A stretch of 64,000 nt of DNA, taken from the NCBI GenBank assembly GCA_019747705.1, contig JAIEQM010000031.1:59264-123263 (forward strand), given 5' to 3'. Positions 36,107 to 45,368 of this stretch are shown here, piece by piece. Source of the DNA: Chitinophagaceae bacterium. GTDB taxonomy: Bacteria; Bacteroidota; Bacteroidia; Chitinophagales; Chitinophagaceae. Position numbers and translations under genes: made by a program. The notes beneath the pieces were generated by a model that saw only the letters and a list, made by a program, of their open reading frames with translations, was not told the origin of the DNA and searched no databases. The stretch's first letter is position 1; every line of letters begins with the position of its first letter.

Positions 36107-37564
36107 CCAGTTCTTCGCATCCTGTACTAAATGTTTCAATTCAATCTTAACGCCATACTTATTTTTAAGATGCCTTGTTAATGCGTCTGCTGCATATACA
36201 CTTCTGTGCTGGCCTCCCGTACATCCAAAACTTATTTGCAGGTTTTCAAAACCACGTTTCATATAATCTTCAACTGATATATCCACCACATTATAAATAC
36301 TGTTGAGAAACTGCGGCATTTTAGTATTCTGTTCCAGGAAATCTTTTACTTCTTTATCCCGCCCCGTGAGCTGCTTGTATTCTTCAACCCGGCCGGGGTT
36401 TAAAATACCACGGCAATCAAAAACAAAACCACCTCCGTTATCACTTTCATCTTTGGGAATGCCTGTTGCTTTATAAGAAAAACTACTGATATGCACCACC
36501 AGCTTTGTTTCATCTGTTGCTTTGGGTGGTTCAAACCGGTGAATAATTTCATCTTCCACCATTAGTGAAAGCAACCGCTCAAACTCCGGCACACTGATGC
36601 CTACTTGTTTATTTTGCAAAAACCAACGCAGGTTCTTTAATGCCAGCGGAATGCTGGTTAAGAAATGCGCCTTGCGTTCAAACAAACCACGAAAGCCATA
36701 GGCGCCCAGCACCTGTAATAATCTTATGAGTACATAACCGTTATACTGACCAATAAAACGATTGCGGTCAATTTTTGATTGCAGTATATTTTCAACATTA
36801 TCAATATAAAACTCCAGTAAACTGTTTTTCCATTCTTCAGGCAGTTCTGCTTTTGCCTGCCATAATAATGAAGCTACATCATACTGCACTGCACCTTTCA
36901 TACCGCCCTGGTAGTCTATAAAATGCACCACCTCCCCCAAGCTCCCCCCAACAGAGGGGGTTACCATCACATTCCTGCTCTGAAAATCACGAAACATAAA
37001 ATACTTATGATCCACCCTTGCCAGGTAAATACTCAGCACTTCAAAATCATCCACCAGTTTTTCTTTATCGTATGGAATTTTTAATGCATCCAGGAAATAA
37101 TATTTGAAATAGAGCAAATCAGCCAGGATGGCCTGTTTACCAAACTCCTGCGATGTGATGCACCATTCATAATTAAAATGTTCATGTCCTTTTATCTGCA
37201 TGTGTGCCAGTTGCTGTAAACTCTGCTGAAACAATCCATATACATGATTATTATAACCATGCTGCTCCAGTTCATTGAGCAACGAAACATCACCCAAATC
37301 TTCCTGCAGATAAATGCTTTCTTCTTTATTCACTGCAAAAATGAACGGCACGGGGCAATTGCATTTTTTAAAATGCTCACTAAAGCGGAGAAAGGTTTGG
37401 TTTTCTTTAATGTTTTTATTCCAGGTGGCAATACAAACCGTTTCGCCTTCCACACGGTAATACACACGGTCGCTGCCGCTCTGGGGAATTTTAGAAATAC
37501 TGCCGGGCATTGTATTGAAATGTGAACGGTAGAGTTCAGCAATCTGTTCATTGATGGGTTGCAT
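36086..37564 (-). CDS. AmgK-like aminoglycoside-type kinase fused to RapZ C-terminal domain
   Basis: The start is ATG 37564-37562 (MQPINEQIAELYRSHF); the frame to 37777 is an extension over the divergent neighbour. The 492-residue protein has a phosphotransferase domain (about 1-330) with SGSDRVYYRV and IYLQEDLGD, the catalytic loop YFMFRDFQSRNVMV (about 190-203) and HFIDYQGG (metal-binding Asp), then a RapZ C-terminal domain (about 355-490) with FVFDCRGILNPGR and ISFGCTGGQHRSVYAAD. It probably phosphorylates MurNAc/GlcNAc at C1. An in-frame repeat adds about 12 residues between the catalytic loop and the DYQ motif. Confidence 0.82.
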   Translation of the reverse strand: MQPINEQIAELYRSHFNTMPGSISKIPQSGSDRVYYRVEGETVCIATWNKNIKENQTFLRFSEHFKKCNCPVPFIFAVNKEESIYLQEDLGDVSLLNELEQHGYNNHVYGLFQQSLQQLAHMQIKGHEHFNYEWCITSQEFGKQAILADLLYFKYYFLDALKIPYDKEKLVDDFEVLSIYLARVDHKYFMFRDFQSRNVMVTPSVGGSLGEVVHFIDYQGGMKGAVQYDVASLLWQAKAELPEEWKNSLLEFYIDNVENILQSKIDRNRFIGQYNGYVLIRLLQVLGAYGFRGLFERKAHFLTSIPLALKNLRWFLQNKQVGISVPEFERLLSLMVEDEIIHRFEPPKATDETKLVVHISSFSYKATGIPKDESDNGGGFVFDCRGILNPGRVEEYKQLTGRDKEVKDFLEQNTKMPQFLNSIYNVVDISVEDYMKRGFENLQISFGCTGGQHRSVYAADALTRHLKNKYGVKIELKHLVQDAKNWNNAPNP

Positions 37565-37607
37565 AGCTTCAAAGGAACGAAAAATTGTTATTTTACACCC
37601 ACAAATT

Positions 37608-38708
37608 ATGCGCCGCTTTCTCCAAACCATATTAACCAAACCCGTTCTCTGGCTGGCCAATAAATTTTCAAGCAGCCCGGATATGAAACGGGTACATGAT
37701 GCACTTTCAAAATTGTATGACGCTGTTTTAAAAGGCGACACCAGGAAAGGCATTGTATTACCGCTGGATGTAACCAAAGACCGTTATATCATTTTCAGTG
37801 ATCAGCATAAGGGAGCCAAAGACGGCAGTGATGATTTCAGAACTGCAGAACCCAATTACCTGGCTGCCATGGAATATTACTATAATGAAGGTTTTCATTT
37901 TATATCATTAGGTGATTGTGAAGAGCTGTGGGAGAATTTGATTTGGCCCGTGATGAGTAAAAACAAACCAACTGCAGAAGCTGAAAAAAAATTTGTTGCT
38001 CAAAACCGTTTTACCAAAGTGTTCGGCAATCATGATCTTTTCTGGGCCAATGATCCCTTTGCATCACTCTATTTAAAAAACATGTATGATGAAGCAGTGA
38101 AAGTTTATGAAGGCGCAGTGCTGCAAACCAGTTATGAAGGAAAAGAAACCAATATTTTTTTAACGCATGGCCACCAGGGCGACGGGCAGAGTGATGGCAA
38201 TCCGTTAAGTGCATGGATTGTTTCAAGAATATGGGCGCCGCTGCAAAGTTATTTGCGCATCAACCCCAATACACCTGCTTATAAAACGGAAATGAAAACA
38301 TTGCACAACCGCTTTATGTATGAATGGAGCAAGGAGCAAAATAACCCGCCTTTGATTACCGGTCATACGCATCAGCCAGTGTTTGCCTCCCTTACCCACC
38401 TGGAACGTTTGTATAAAAGTTTGATAACTGCAGAAATGCAAAACAATATTCCTGAAATAAACAGGCTGAAAAATGAAATTGGTTTCCGGCAAAAAGAATA
38501 TGATTATGTGGCAGCGAATTACAGGGAAATGAAACCTTATTATTTTAACACCGGCTGCTGCTGTTTTAGTGATGGTGATATTACCGGGATTGAGATTGCA
38601 GAAGGTATGATACGGCTGATTAAATGGAATGAAGAAAACGGGGTTTCAAAAAGAATGGTGCTGGAAGAGATGAGTTTGAAAGATTTATTGATGGAAAGTT
38701 TTGAGTAA
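37608..38708 (+). CDS. Calcineurin-like metallophosphoesterase
   Basis: The start is ATG 37608 (MRRFLQTILTKPVLWLANKF), 43 bases from the divergent kinase start. The 366-residue protein has all metal-ligand blocks: YIIFSDQHKG (D-x-H), ISLGDCEELWE (GD), FGNHDLFW (GNHD), THGHQGD and TGHTHQPVF (GHTH). The N-terminus has a hydrophobic stretch that may be an anchor. Relatives hydrolyse phosphate esters of lipids or nucleotides, for example UDP-diacylglucosamine. The substrate here is unknown. Confidence 0.87.
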   Translation: MRRFLQTILTKPVLWLANKFSSSPDMKRVHDALSKLYDAVLKGDTRKGIVLPLDVTKDRYIIFSDQHKGAKDGSDDFRTAEPNYLAAMEYYYNEGFHFISLGDCEELWENLIWPVMSKNKPTAEAEKKFVAQNRFTKVFGNHDLFWANDPFASLYLKNMYDEAVKVYEGAVLQTSYEGKETNIFLTHGHQGDGQSDGNPLSAWIVSRIWAPLQSYLRINPNTPAYKTEMKTLHNRFMYEWSKEQNNPPLITGHTHQPVFASLTHLERLYKSLITAEMQNNIPEINRLKNEIGFRQKEYDYVAANYREMKPYYFNTGCCCFSDGDITGIEIAEGMIRLIKWNEENGVSKRMVLEEMSLKDLLMESFE

Positions 38709-39056
38709 GAGATTGTTTGAGTTAATGCTTTCAGGTTTTCTATTCAACAAAGAGTTTAAAAGAAAAAGAGACCTGAAAAAAAGAATTTATTCCTTTCGCT
38801 GTTTAAAGCAGCTTTTGTTATGAGTGGTAATTTCATTGCCATTTTTTCTGCATTGTTCCGTTCTCTGTGTGAAACTTTTTTGCACGCCCGCCTGAATGTA
38901 TTCATACGGGCAGGCAGAGAAACGGAGGTTGCAGAGTAATGAATGTTGTGCATTTGTATAAACTGCCACGCTCTCATTGATGCCATGAAATACTGAACCA
39001 TGAAACGAGCGTGGCAAGGAACGATGCCACAACGTACAAATGCCGGTATCAATCCT
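38709..39056. other. Intergenic region with inverted repeats, no gene seen
   Basis: These 348 bases lie between convergent genes. GCCACGCTC (38965-38973) pairs with GAGCGTGGC (39007-39015) around a 33-base loop. A G/C-rich palindromic piece GCCCGCC/GGGCAGG sits near 38887-38916. Short ORFs on either strand show no protein character. The inverted repeat may act as a bidirectional terminator although no T-tract follows. Confidence 0.45.
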
Positions 39057-40997
39057 TTACTTCTTCCAGGTATTATTGCCAAAATTTACATCAGGTAATT
39101 TTTTATCAGGATCCACCACTACTTCTGTTATTTCAATTTTTGTTTTTACAGGAAAGGTCCATGTATCACCTCGCTGCCACACTTCAACCGGCAATTGCAT
39201 GGTTTGCACATTACCATCAGCATCGGTAATTTTTACCGTTACGGGCATGGGCATTTGTTCCAGCAATTGTAAGGTAATGTTGGTTCTGTTTTTACTGTTG
39301 CCCCGTATAGCTGCCACATCTTTTACACTCACATCAAATTTCCAATCATTCAACACCCAGCTTCTCCAGTACCAGCTTAAATCTTCACCTGCTACGTTTT
39401 CAATGGCATGAAAAAAGTCCCAGGGTGTGGGGTGTTTAAAAGCCCATCGTCTTACATATTCTTTAAAGGCTGCATCAAAACGCTCTTTGCCCAATACTTC
39501 TGTTCTTAATAAATACAGCATCATGCCCGGTTTAAAATAGGCAGCCACACCCAGGTTTTGCTGCTGAATTATTTCAGGTGTATTTAACAGCCCATCCATT
39601 TTATCACCAAAAATATAAGCAGCCATACCGCTTACATCGGGTTTATCAACATACTCTCCATTGTTAAACGCTTCAGCAGAAAGGATATTGATGTATGTAT
39701 TAAAACCTTCATCCATCCATGCATATTTACGTTCATTGCTTCCTACAATCATGGGAAACCATGTGTGACCAAATTCATGATCGGTTACGCCCCATAAACC
39801 GGCGCCCATTGCCTGCGCACTGCAAAACACAATACCGGGATATTCCATACCGCCTACCACACCTGCCACATTGGTGGCAACAGGATAGGGAAATTCAAAT
39901 AAATAATTACTGTAAAATTCAATACTTGCTTTGGTGTACTCAGTAGAGCGGCGCCAGTCATTCTGATCTTTAGCAGATGCACTTTCTTTGGGATATACAC
40001 TTACCGCCATTGATTTTTTTCCGCCGGGTAAATTGATGCGTGCTGCATCCATAATAAAAGCAGTGCTGGCAGCCCAGGCCACATCACGTGTGTTTTCACA
40101 TTTAAATTTCCATGTGGTATTTAAAGTGGAAGGGCGTGAGGATGCTTTGTTTACTTCATCAGCCGTACGAATCATTACTGTTTTATCACTGTTCATCGCT
40201 TCGCCCCAGCGTTTAATTTGTTCGGCCGTAAAACAATCCTGTGCATTGGTTAATGCACCGCTGCCCGCCACAATCATATTGGATGGAGCGGTGATGTTGA
40301 ATTGAATATCACCATACTCCAAATAAAACTCTCCCTGGCCAAGATAAGGATTGGTATTCCATCCAAGTATATCATCATATACACATGCACGTGGAAACCA
40401 TTGTGCCACTTCATACACCCAACCATCTTTTTGTTTAAGACGACCCATACGATCGGTGCCACATTCAGGAACAGTGAATGCATATTCAATCATTACTTTC
40501 ATACTGGCGCCGCTGCTCTTTAATACTTCCGGCAACCATATTTGCATACGTGTATCAGTAATGCTGTGTTTGGGCGCAATTGTTTTTCCGTTGAGTTCAA
40601 TTTTTACAGATCTGATCATATCACCCTCTGTGAACTGATCGTTTGCCCAGCGCCCGCCCTGTGTGGTGGTAGTGGCAGTGGCACGTGAATCTTTACGGTA
40701 AATATTCTGATCTAACTGCAGCCAGAGAAAACGTAAATCATCTGTACTGTTATTGGTATAAGTAAGTGTTACATTACCGGTAACGCTGTGATCATTGGGG
40801 TTGATGGTGGCGTTAATCTGGTAATCAGCTTTGTTTTGCCAGTACTTTGGCCCGGGTTCACCGCTTGCACTGCGAAACACCGTGCCAGGGTAAGGATAAA
40901 AGAAGGGATGAAATGCTTCACGATGGTTGTACTTGCTTTGGGCAAATAAGATGGTTACAAAACAAACTGCAACCATGGTTACAATAAATTTCTTCAT
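39057..40997 (-). CDS. M1-family metallopeptidase, secreted
   Basis: The protein has 646 residues with a signal peptide (about 1-20, ending near FAQSK). The gluzincin motif is DHEFGHTWF (HExxH, about 425), with the third zinc ligand Glu in YAWMDEGFNTY about 19 residues on. The exopeptidase-like motif is GVVGGMEYPG. The N-terminal domain (about 45-240) is the usual M1 beta-sandwich. It likely trims peptides in the periplasm. No C-terminal sorting domain is visible. Confidence 0.9.
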   Translation of the reverse strand: MKKFIVTMVAVCFVTILFAQSKYNHREAFHPFFYPYPGTVFRSASGEPGPKYWQNKADYQINATINPNDHSVTGNVTLTYTNNSTDDLRFLWLQLDQNIYRKDSRATATTTTQGGRWANDQFTEGDMIRSVKIELNGKTIAPKHSITDTRMQIWLPEVLKSSGASMKVMIEYAFTVPECGTDRMGRLKQKDGWVYEVAQWFPRACVYDDILGWNTNPYLGQGEFYLEYGDIQFNITAPSNMIVAGSGALTNAQDCFTAEQIKRWGEAMNSDKTVMIRTADEVNKASSRPSTLNTTWKFKCENTRDVAWAASTAFIMDAARINLPGGKKSMAVSVYPKESASAKDQNDWRRSTEYTKASIEFYSNYLFEFPYPVATNVAGVVGGMEYPGIVFCSAQAMGAGLWGVTDHEFGHTWFPMIVGSNERKYAWMDEGFNTYINILSAEAFNNGEYVDKPDVSGMAAYIFGDKMDGLLNTPEIIQQQNLGVAAYFKPGMMLYLLRTEVLGKERFDAAFKEYVRRWAFKHPTPWDFFHAIENVAGEDLSWYWRSWVLNDWKFDVSVKDVAAIRGNSKNRTNITLQLLEQMPMPVTVKITDADGNVQTMQLPVEVWQRGDTWTFPVKTKIEITEVVVDPDKKLPDVNFGNNTWKK

Positions 40998-41097
40998 TAC
41001 AATTGGTTAATTAATGGCTAAAGAAACGAAGAGTTCATTATATGCTGAAAATATATTTTAAAACCCTGCGTTAAATTGAAACTGAACATGAATGAAT

Positions 41098-41126
41098 AAC
41101 CCCTGCTCAAAATTGAAACAGGGGTT
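41098..41126. other. Stem-loop downstream of rtcB
   Basis: AACCCCTG pairs with CAGGGGTT around a 13-base loop. On the plus strand it is followed by six A; on the minus strand, along which rtcB is transcribed, no T-tract follows. It may stabilise the rtcB transcript end but is not a classic intrinsic terminator. Confidence 0.45.
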
Positions 41127-41165
41127 AAAAAATGCAACTGCAGATTCCATTTAACTACAAAGGAT

Positions 41166-42656
41166 CTATTCACCCATCACATCTTCTTTTCCCCGTCCGA
41201 CTGGATCATCCGGGCGGGCTTTCTTCCACGAACGGTGTTGGGCGCCATCCATTTTTACAATCTTCGGCGTAAATTTTCCAACCACATCCACCAATGCTTT
41301 TTGGCTTTGCATTACAACATGAATGTCTTTATAAGCAAATGGTGATTCATCCAATCCGCCACCCAATAATTTCACTCCAAACTTTTTCAATTCATCTTTG
41401 AATTGTTTATCCGTTACACTTTGCATGGCTCTTGAACGGCTCATCTTTCTGCCCGCACCATGACTGGCAGAATTTACCGATGCCATTTCACCTTTTCCTT
41501 TTACAATAAAACCATCGGCCGTCATAGAGCCGGGAATAATACCCAATACATCTTTCCCTGCCGGTGTTGCTCCTTTACGATGAACAATCACTTCCTTACC
41601 ATCTCCTTCGGCTCCGCTCAGGACTTCCTTCCATGCAAAGTTGTGATGGTTCTCTACCATCTTCATTGGTTTACGACCCAGCTGTTTTGCAATTTTATCA
41701 TGAATGATATGGTGACAGGCGCTTGCATAATCACCCGCCAGGTTCATGGCATTCCAGTATTCAATGCCTTCTTCTTCATCCAATGTTAACCATGCCAGGT
41801 TTTTTGCTTCCTGCGGCAAACGTCTTTTGCTGATGGCCAATTTTGTATAATGATTAGCAATATTGGCGCCCAATGCACGGGAGCCGGAGTGTGATAATAA
41901 TCCTACATACATTCCTGCATCAATACCCAGCATTGCATCTTTTTCTGCAATTTCAACCACGCCAAATTCAACAAAGTGATTACCGCTTCCGCTGCTGCCT
42001 AATTGTTTCCATGCACGGCCATGCAAATTTTTTAATAATGGGAGCTGATAAAATAATTCATTCTCCATTACTTCATGATTGCTTGCAGTATCAAACTGCT
42101 GGCCGCTACCAAACAAAGTTGCTTCGCCCATTTCTCTTGCAAAAAAACTTTCTTTTTGCACTAACTCTTTTGGATTAATATCAAAAATGCTCAGGCACAT
42201 TCTGCAACCAATATCCACACCCACACCATAAGGTATAACTGCATTCTCTGTTGCAAGTACACCGCCAATCGGTAATCCATACCCGCTATGTGCATCGGGC
42301 ATTAATGCACCCGCTACACTGATAGGTAACTTTGCTGCCTGATACATTTGATGCATGGCGCCTTCTTCAATATGTTCCTGTCCGAATACATTGAACTGAA
42401 TACCCTGCTGATTCAATGATATGTTTGTTCCGTCCATTTCTTTCTTTGGTATTAACTGTTCCGCAATTAAACCCAGCGCCGCATCATTTTCATATTCTAC
42501 CGGTGCTGCCAAAATGTTTTTCAATAAGTCCATTACTTCCTCCTTTGCAGAATGCTTATAGTGTTTCTGCATTACATTCATAGCAATGCTGATGACCGGC
42601 CCTTCGGGGTAGCCAACAGCACGCAATTCTTTACCGGTTAATTTTAATTTGCTCAT
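41166..42656 (-). CDS. rtcB: RtcB-type RNA ligase (RNA-splicing ligase)
   Basis: I choose ATG 42656-42654 (MSKLKLTGKELRAVGYPEG); the frame up to 42806 is untranslated repeat DNA. The 496-residue protein has LMPDAHSGYGLPIGGVLA (about 118), GVGVDIGCRM with the Mn-binding Asp and Cys (about 145-153), SSGSGNHFVEFG, LLSHSGSRALGANIA, and SHGAGRKMSR with the His that receives GMP. RtcB joins 2',3'-cyclic phosphate or 3'-phosphate RNA ends to 5'-OH ends with GTP, which heals tRNAs cut by ribonuclease toxins. Its neighbours on the same strand support a repair role. Confidence 0.95.
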   Translation of the reverse strand: MSKLKLTGKELRAVGYPEGPVISIAMNVMQKHYKHSAKEEVMDLLKNILAAPVEYENDAALGLIAEQLIPKKEMDGTNISLNQQGIQFNVFGQEHIEEGAMHQMYQAAKLPISVAGALMPDAHSGYGLPIGGVLATENAVIPYGVGVDIGCRMCLSIFDINPKELVQKESFFAREMGEATLFGSGQQFDTASNHEVMENELFYQLPLLKNLHGRAWKQLGSSGSGNHFVEFGVVEIAEKDAMLGIDAGMYVGLLSHSGSRALGANIANHYTKLAISKRRLPQEAKNLAWLTLDEEEGIEYWNAMNLAGDYASACHHIIHDKIAKQLGRKPMKMVENHHNFAWKEVLSGAEGDGKEVIVHRKGATPAGKDVLGIIPGSMTADGFIVKGKGEMASVNSASHGAGRKMSRSRAMQSVTDKQFKDELKKFGVKLLGGGLDESPFAYKDIHVVMQSQKALVDVVGKFTPKIVKMDGAQHRSWKKARPDDPVGRGKEDVMGE

Positions 42657-42860
42657 TGTTATTTTGTTTTGCCACAGATTGCCCAGATTAGCACAGATGC
42701 AATTTGCGGATTGTTTTTTGTGATACCAGCTTTTGTTCTTTGTGGCATCATCGTTGCGTCGCAATCCTTTCATCGGTATTGCTGCTATGATGCTTCTTCT
42801 TAGCAATCACTCCTTTTCATTTTATCAGTTTGTTTTTGTAAATTGCAATAAATATTTTTT

Positions 42861-43052
42861 ATGCCTTCTGTTTCTGTAAAAGCAAAAAAGACGGTGCGTT
42901 CTAAACGCAAGCCAAAGGCAAAGCCTATGACCAAATTGGAAATGGTTCAAAAAATGCTGGCCGACCAGAAGTTTATCAGGGAAGCCATCCAAAACGGAGT
43001 TACGTTTCAGGAACTTCAGGATAAATATGGTTACAAGTTTGCAACCATATAA
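42861..43052 (+). CDS. Small basic protein, possible partner of next gene
   Basis: The ORF encodes 63 residues starting at ATG 42861. The first 22 residues are rich in Lys and Arg, followed by a predicted helix (KLEMVQKMLADQKFIREAI) and GVTFQELQDKYGYKF, which looks like a small helix-turn segment. It overlaps the next ORF by 26 bases in another frame, indicating coupled translation. I do not recognise a family. Size, charge and coupling resemble the antitoxin side of toxin-antitoxin pairs, but that is speculation. Confidence 0.55.
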   Translation: MPSVSVKAKKTVRSKRKPKAKPMTKLEMVQKMLADQKFIREAIQNGVTFQELQDKYGYKFATI

Positions 43053-43512
43053 AACAATTATTCACAACCCGTTTTATTACTCGTTTGTAACAACTTCGGG
43101 TGTTGAATATTTCTGCTACTTTACTCCATACAAAGAATATTTTCCAAATTACCCAACAGAAGTTGCTTCAAAGTTTTATGCCTTTAATCTTGACCTGGCC
43201 GACAAAAAAGCAAAACAAAAAGGCGTTGATAAGCGTATAGCTGATACAGTTATTACTATTGTGGGTGATTTTCTTAATAAAAAAATTAATGCCGTTGTTT
43301 ATATATGCGACCCATCAGATGGAAAAGCGAAAGCACGGTTCCGTAAATTCAAGAGCTGGTTTGACTATTATGAACACCCTTCCTATCAAATTATACAAAT
43401 CACTTCCGACTTTGAAGCAGGTGGCATGAAACTATACACCGCTCTTTTAATTCATCGAAAAAACAAACTTAAGAAAGAACTTGTTGAAGCTTATCTCAAC
43501 CTTACTGATTAA
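43027..43512 (+). CDS. Conserved hypothetical protein, DUF6169-like
   Basis: The protein has 161 residues, starting at ATG 43027. It shows IIHNPFYYSFVTTSGVEYFCYFTPY, a middle helix, KINAVVYICDPSDGKAKARFRKFKSW and a late helix with IHRKNKLKKELVEAY. The alternating hydrophobic pattern around VVYICDPSDGK looks like an alpha/beta fold. I associate this order with DUF6169, found in Bacteroidetes, but cannot verify it. With the 63-residue ORF it forms the only plus-strand pair inside the otherwise minus-strand RNA-repair island. Confidence 0.6.
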   Translation: MVTSLQPYKTIIHNPFYYSFVTTSGVEYFCYFTPYKEYFPNYPTEVASKFYAFNLDLADKKAKQKGVDKRIADTVITIVGDFLNKKINAVVYICDPSDGKAKARFRKFKSWFDYYEHPSYQIIQITSDFEAGGMKLYTALLIHRKNKLKKELVEAYLNLTD

Positions 43513-43556
43513 GATGAGGATGAGAAGTGAGAAATCAAATCCTCACCTACAATTAT

Positions 43557-44615
43557 TCATTTTTCATAATACACCTTTCTAATTTTAATTAACATCTCAT
43601 TTATTTTCTTCAAATCCGGTTGCTCCTGCAGACTTGATTGTTCAAACAGATCCGGCAATTCATTTTTCAACTGCTCTGCTTTCAAAACCAATTCATCATA
43701 CTCAAATTTTCCGTGTTTTATACCCAGTAAAAAATCACGGTCTTTTCTAAAAACATTGATCTTGCCTTCTGTTGCAATTTCTTTTGCCATCAATAACAGC
43801 CGAAATACATGCATCATGTTTTTGGAATCATAGTTTTTGCCATGACGCATGGTTGTTTGATATCTTTCTTCGTTTCTTTTATCCACCCAATCCCAATATT
43901 CCTTGTGCCGTTTGCAATAAATGGAATACCCATCTTTATTAAAGTACAACATGCCAATTGGTGTTTCCCCTTTTGGTATGCTGCTCAAACAAACATCATT
44001 GGCTTCTTCTTTCCGTACAATACCATTGTAAGCAATACTATCCGAATAGTACATATTATAGCAATCTTTCAGGTGCGCCACTGCTGCCAATCCTAATTTT
44101 TGCTCATCAAAACCGCCTTCATTTAAAAATTGCTGCAAAGGAACAGATTGCCTGCCGGCATATACATAACAAAAGTCCTGCACCTGCTTTCTTTCCTCAT
44201 CCATTGGGTTCACAATCTTTTTCTCCAGCCCATACGCTTTCTTTATTTGTGTAAACGCATAGTTGGCAAATGTTTTTTCACACAGTTTGCTTAAAAACAA
44301 TTCCTGCTTTATCTCATCCATTATTGGATGTTTATACAACACACAATTCTCCGGAACATTCAACAATTCCATGATATTGGGGTTGTTTTTGGAAAGTAAT
44401 TCCACAAACCTGCGCAATTCATAATACACAATGTCATTCGTTTCATTTGACACCTGTTCAGGATATTCCACTGAATAGAAAACCTCCTTTGGCAAAATAT
44501 ACACACCCCGGATATCTGTATCCGATGTTGCCGTATCCAATCCGTATGCTTTGCTTCCGGTAATGGCTTCAAAAACTAAATGCCCGTTATTCTTTATCCA
44601 TTCAAGTGTTATCAT
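43557..44615 (-). CDS. RlaP/COG3541-type nucleotidyltransferase, copy 1
   Basis: The protein has 352 residues. The polymerase-beta nucleotidyltransferase motif is AITGSKAYGLDTATSDTDIRG (about 17-37): GS, then D-T-D for metal binding. A third carboxylate is likely in VYYELRRFVELL. The helical C-terminal half contains NKDGYSIYCKRHKEYWDW and MMHVFRLLLMAKEIA. This matches the YcgL/PF10127 family, named RlaP for association with RNA ligases. It overlaps copy 2 by 4 bases and lies in the same strand order as rtcB, so it may rebuild or mark RNA 3' ends before ligation. Confidence 0.85.
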   Translation of the reverse strand: MITLEWIKNNGHLVFEAITGSKAYGLDTATSDTDIRGVYILPKEVFYSVEYPEQVSNETNDIVYYELRRFVELLSKNNPNIMELLNVPENCVLYKHPIMDEIKQELFLSKLCEKTFANYAFTQIKKAYGLEKKIVNPMDEERKQVQDFCYVYAGRQSVPLQQFLNEGGFDEQKLGLAAVAHLKDCYNMYYSDSIAYNGIVRKEEANDVCLSSIPKGETPIGMLYFNKDGYSIYCKRHKEYWDWVDKRNEERYQTTMRHGKNYDSKNMMHVFRLLLMAKEIATEGKINVFRKDRDFLLGIKHGKFEYDELVLKAEQLKNELPDLFEQSSLQEQPDLKKINEMLIKIRKVYYEK

Positions 44616-45364
44616 TGTTGATTCAGTGTTTTTAAAAAGAATTCATTCAGCATATTATAGTTTCGTTGTTTGCTAACTCCTAAATTACTCTTTGATTCTT
44701 CCACCTTGCTGAATAATCCGGATATCCAGTTGTGAAAAAAATCGTCCCTGTTATGCAGATACTTTTCTCCTACAGTTGCCTTCAACGATATTAATTGCCT
44801 TAATCTGCTTGCCCTTTGATTGTCTGTATACTTCATCAGGCCTTCTATATGCATTGGCAGCACTGATTTGTCTTCTGCTATCCAGTTACAAGACAGCAAC
44901 GATCTTATCAAATAGAAAAAGCTTTTGAGCTTAAAAGATTCAGCATCCTTTATATCTGCCCAAAACTTTATAGCCAATGAATGGTGATGATAAAATACGG
45001 CTGTTGGCGAATAATACTCAGGTATCAATTGCCGGAATGCCTCTGTAAATTCATCATTGGCAAAATATTCAACCGGCGATTGAAACCGTTCTATTAAAGG
45101 CGCATTCGGCTTTTTTAACAGCATCAAACACTTTTTCAAATCCCAGCCGGTTATATCCAAATCACCATCTATAAATTCGATTGTATCTTTTCGTTCGCCC
45201 AGGTTTAAGTACCAATCTTTCGGATGCTTGTATATAAAACGAACATCATAATCGCTGTCTGGTGAAGGAAATCCCCAAGCCCGGCTGCCTGTTTCGCAGG
45301 CGTAGAGTATTTGAACATTGTGTTTTTGCTCTATTTGTTTTATATGTTGAAGTACTAATTCCAT
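44612..45364 (-). CDS. RlaP/COG3541-type nucleotidyltransferase, copy 2
   Basis: The protein has 250 residues, about 100 shorter than copy 1. The catalytic block is CETGSRAWGFPSPDSDYDVRF (about 24-44) with GS and D-Y-D; the third acidic residue may be in IEFIDGDLDITGWDL. The C-terminal half (FLIRSLLSCNWIAEDKSVLPM) is helical. Family and topology match copy 1 but similarity is limited, so they are old paralogues rather than a recent duplication. ATGA coupling with copy 1 indicates they are made together, perhaps as a complex. Confidence 0.85.
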   Translation of the reverse strand: MELVLQHIKQIEQKHNVQILYACETGSRAWGFPSPDSDYDVRFIYKHPKDWYLNLGERKDTIEFIDGDLDITGWDLKKCLMLLKKPNAPLIERFQSPVEYFANDEFTEAFRQLIPEYYSPTAVFYHHHSLAIKFWADIKDAESFKLKSFFYLIRSLLSCNWIAEDKSVLPMHIEGLMKYTDNQRASRLRQLISLKATVGEKYLHNRDDFFHNWISGLFSKVEESKSNLGVSKQRNYNMLNEFFLKTLNQQ

Positions 45365-45368
45365 TTTC

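Noticed and set aside
38965..39015. Insertion sequence ends
   Set aside because: The 9-base inverted repeat encloses only 33 bases and no transposase or target duplication is seen.
41098..41126. Intrinsic terminator for rtcB
   Set aside because: The stem is good, but on the rtcB strand no T-tract follows; kept only as a stem-loop.
42657..42806. N-terminal extension of rtcB by 50 residues
   Set aside because: The extra residues are translated intergenic repeat DNA, and the family start MSKLKLTG fits ATG 42656.
44360..44572. 70-residue minus-strand ORF in an alternative frame of the first RlaP gene
   Set aside because: The RlaP catalytic GS-DxD motif is in the other frame; this one is a shadow.
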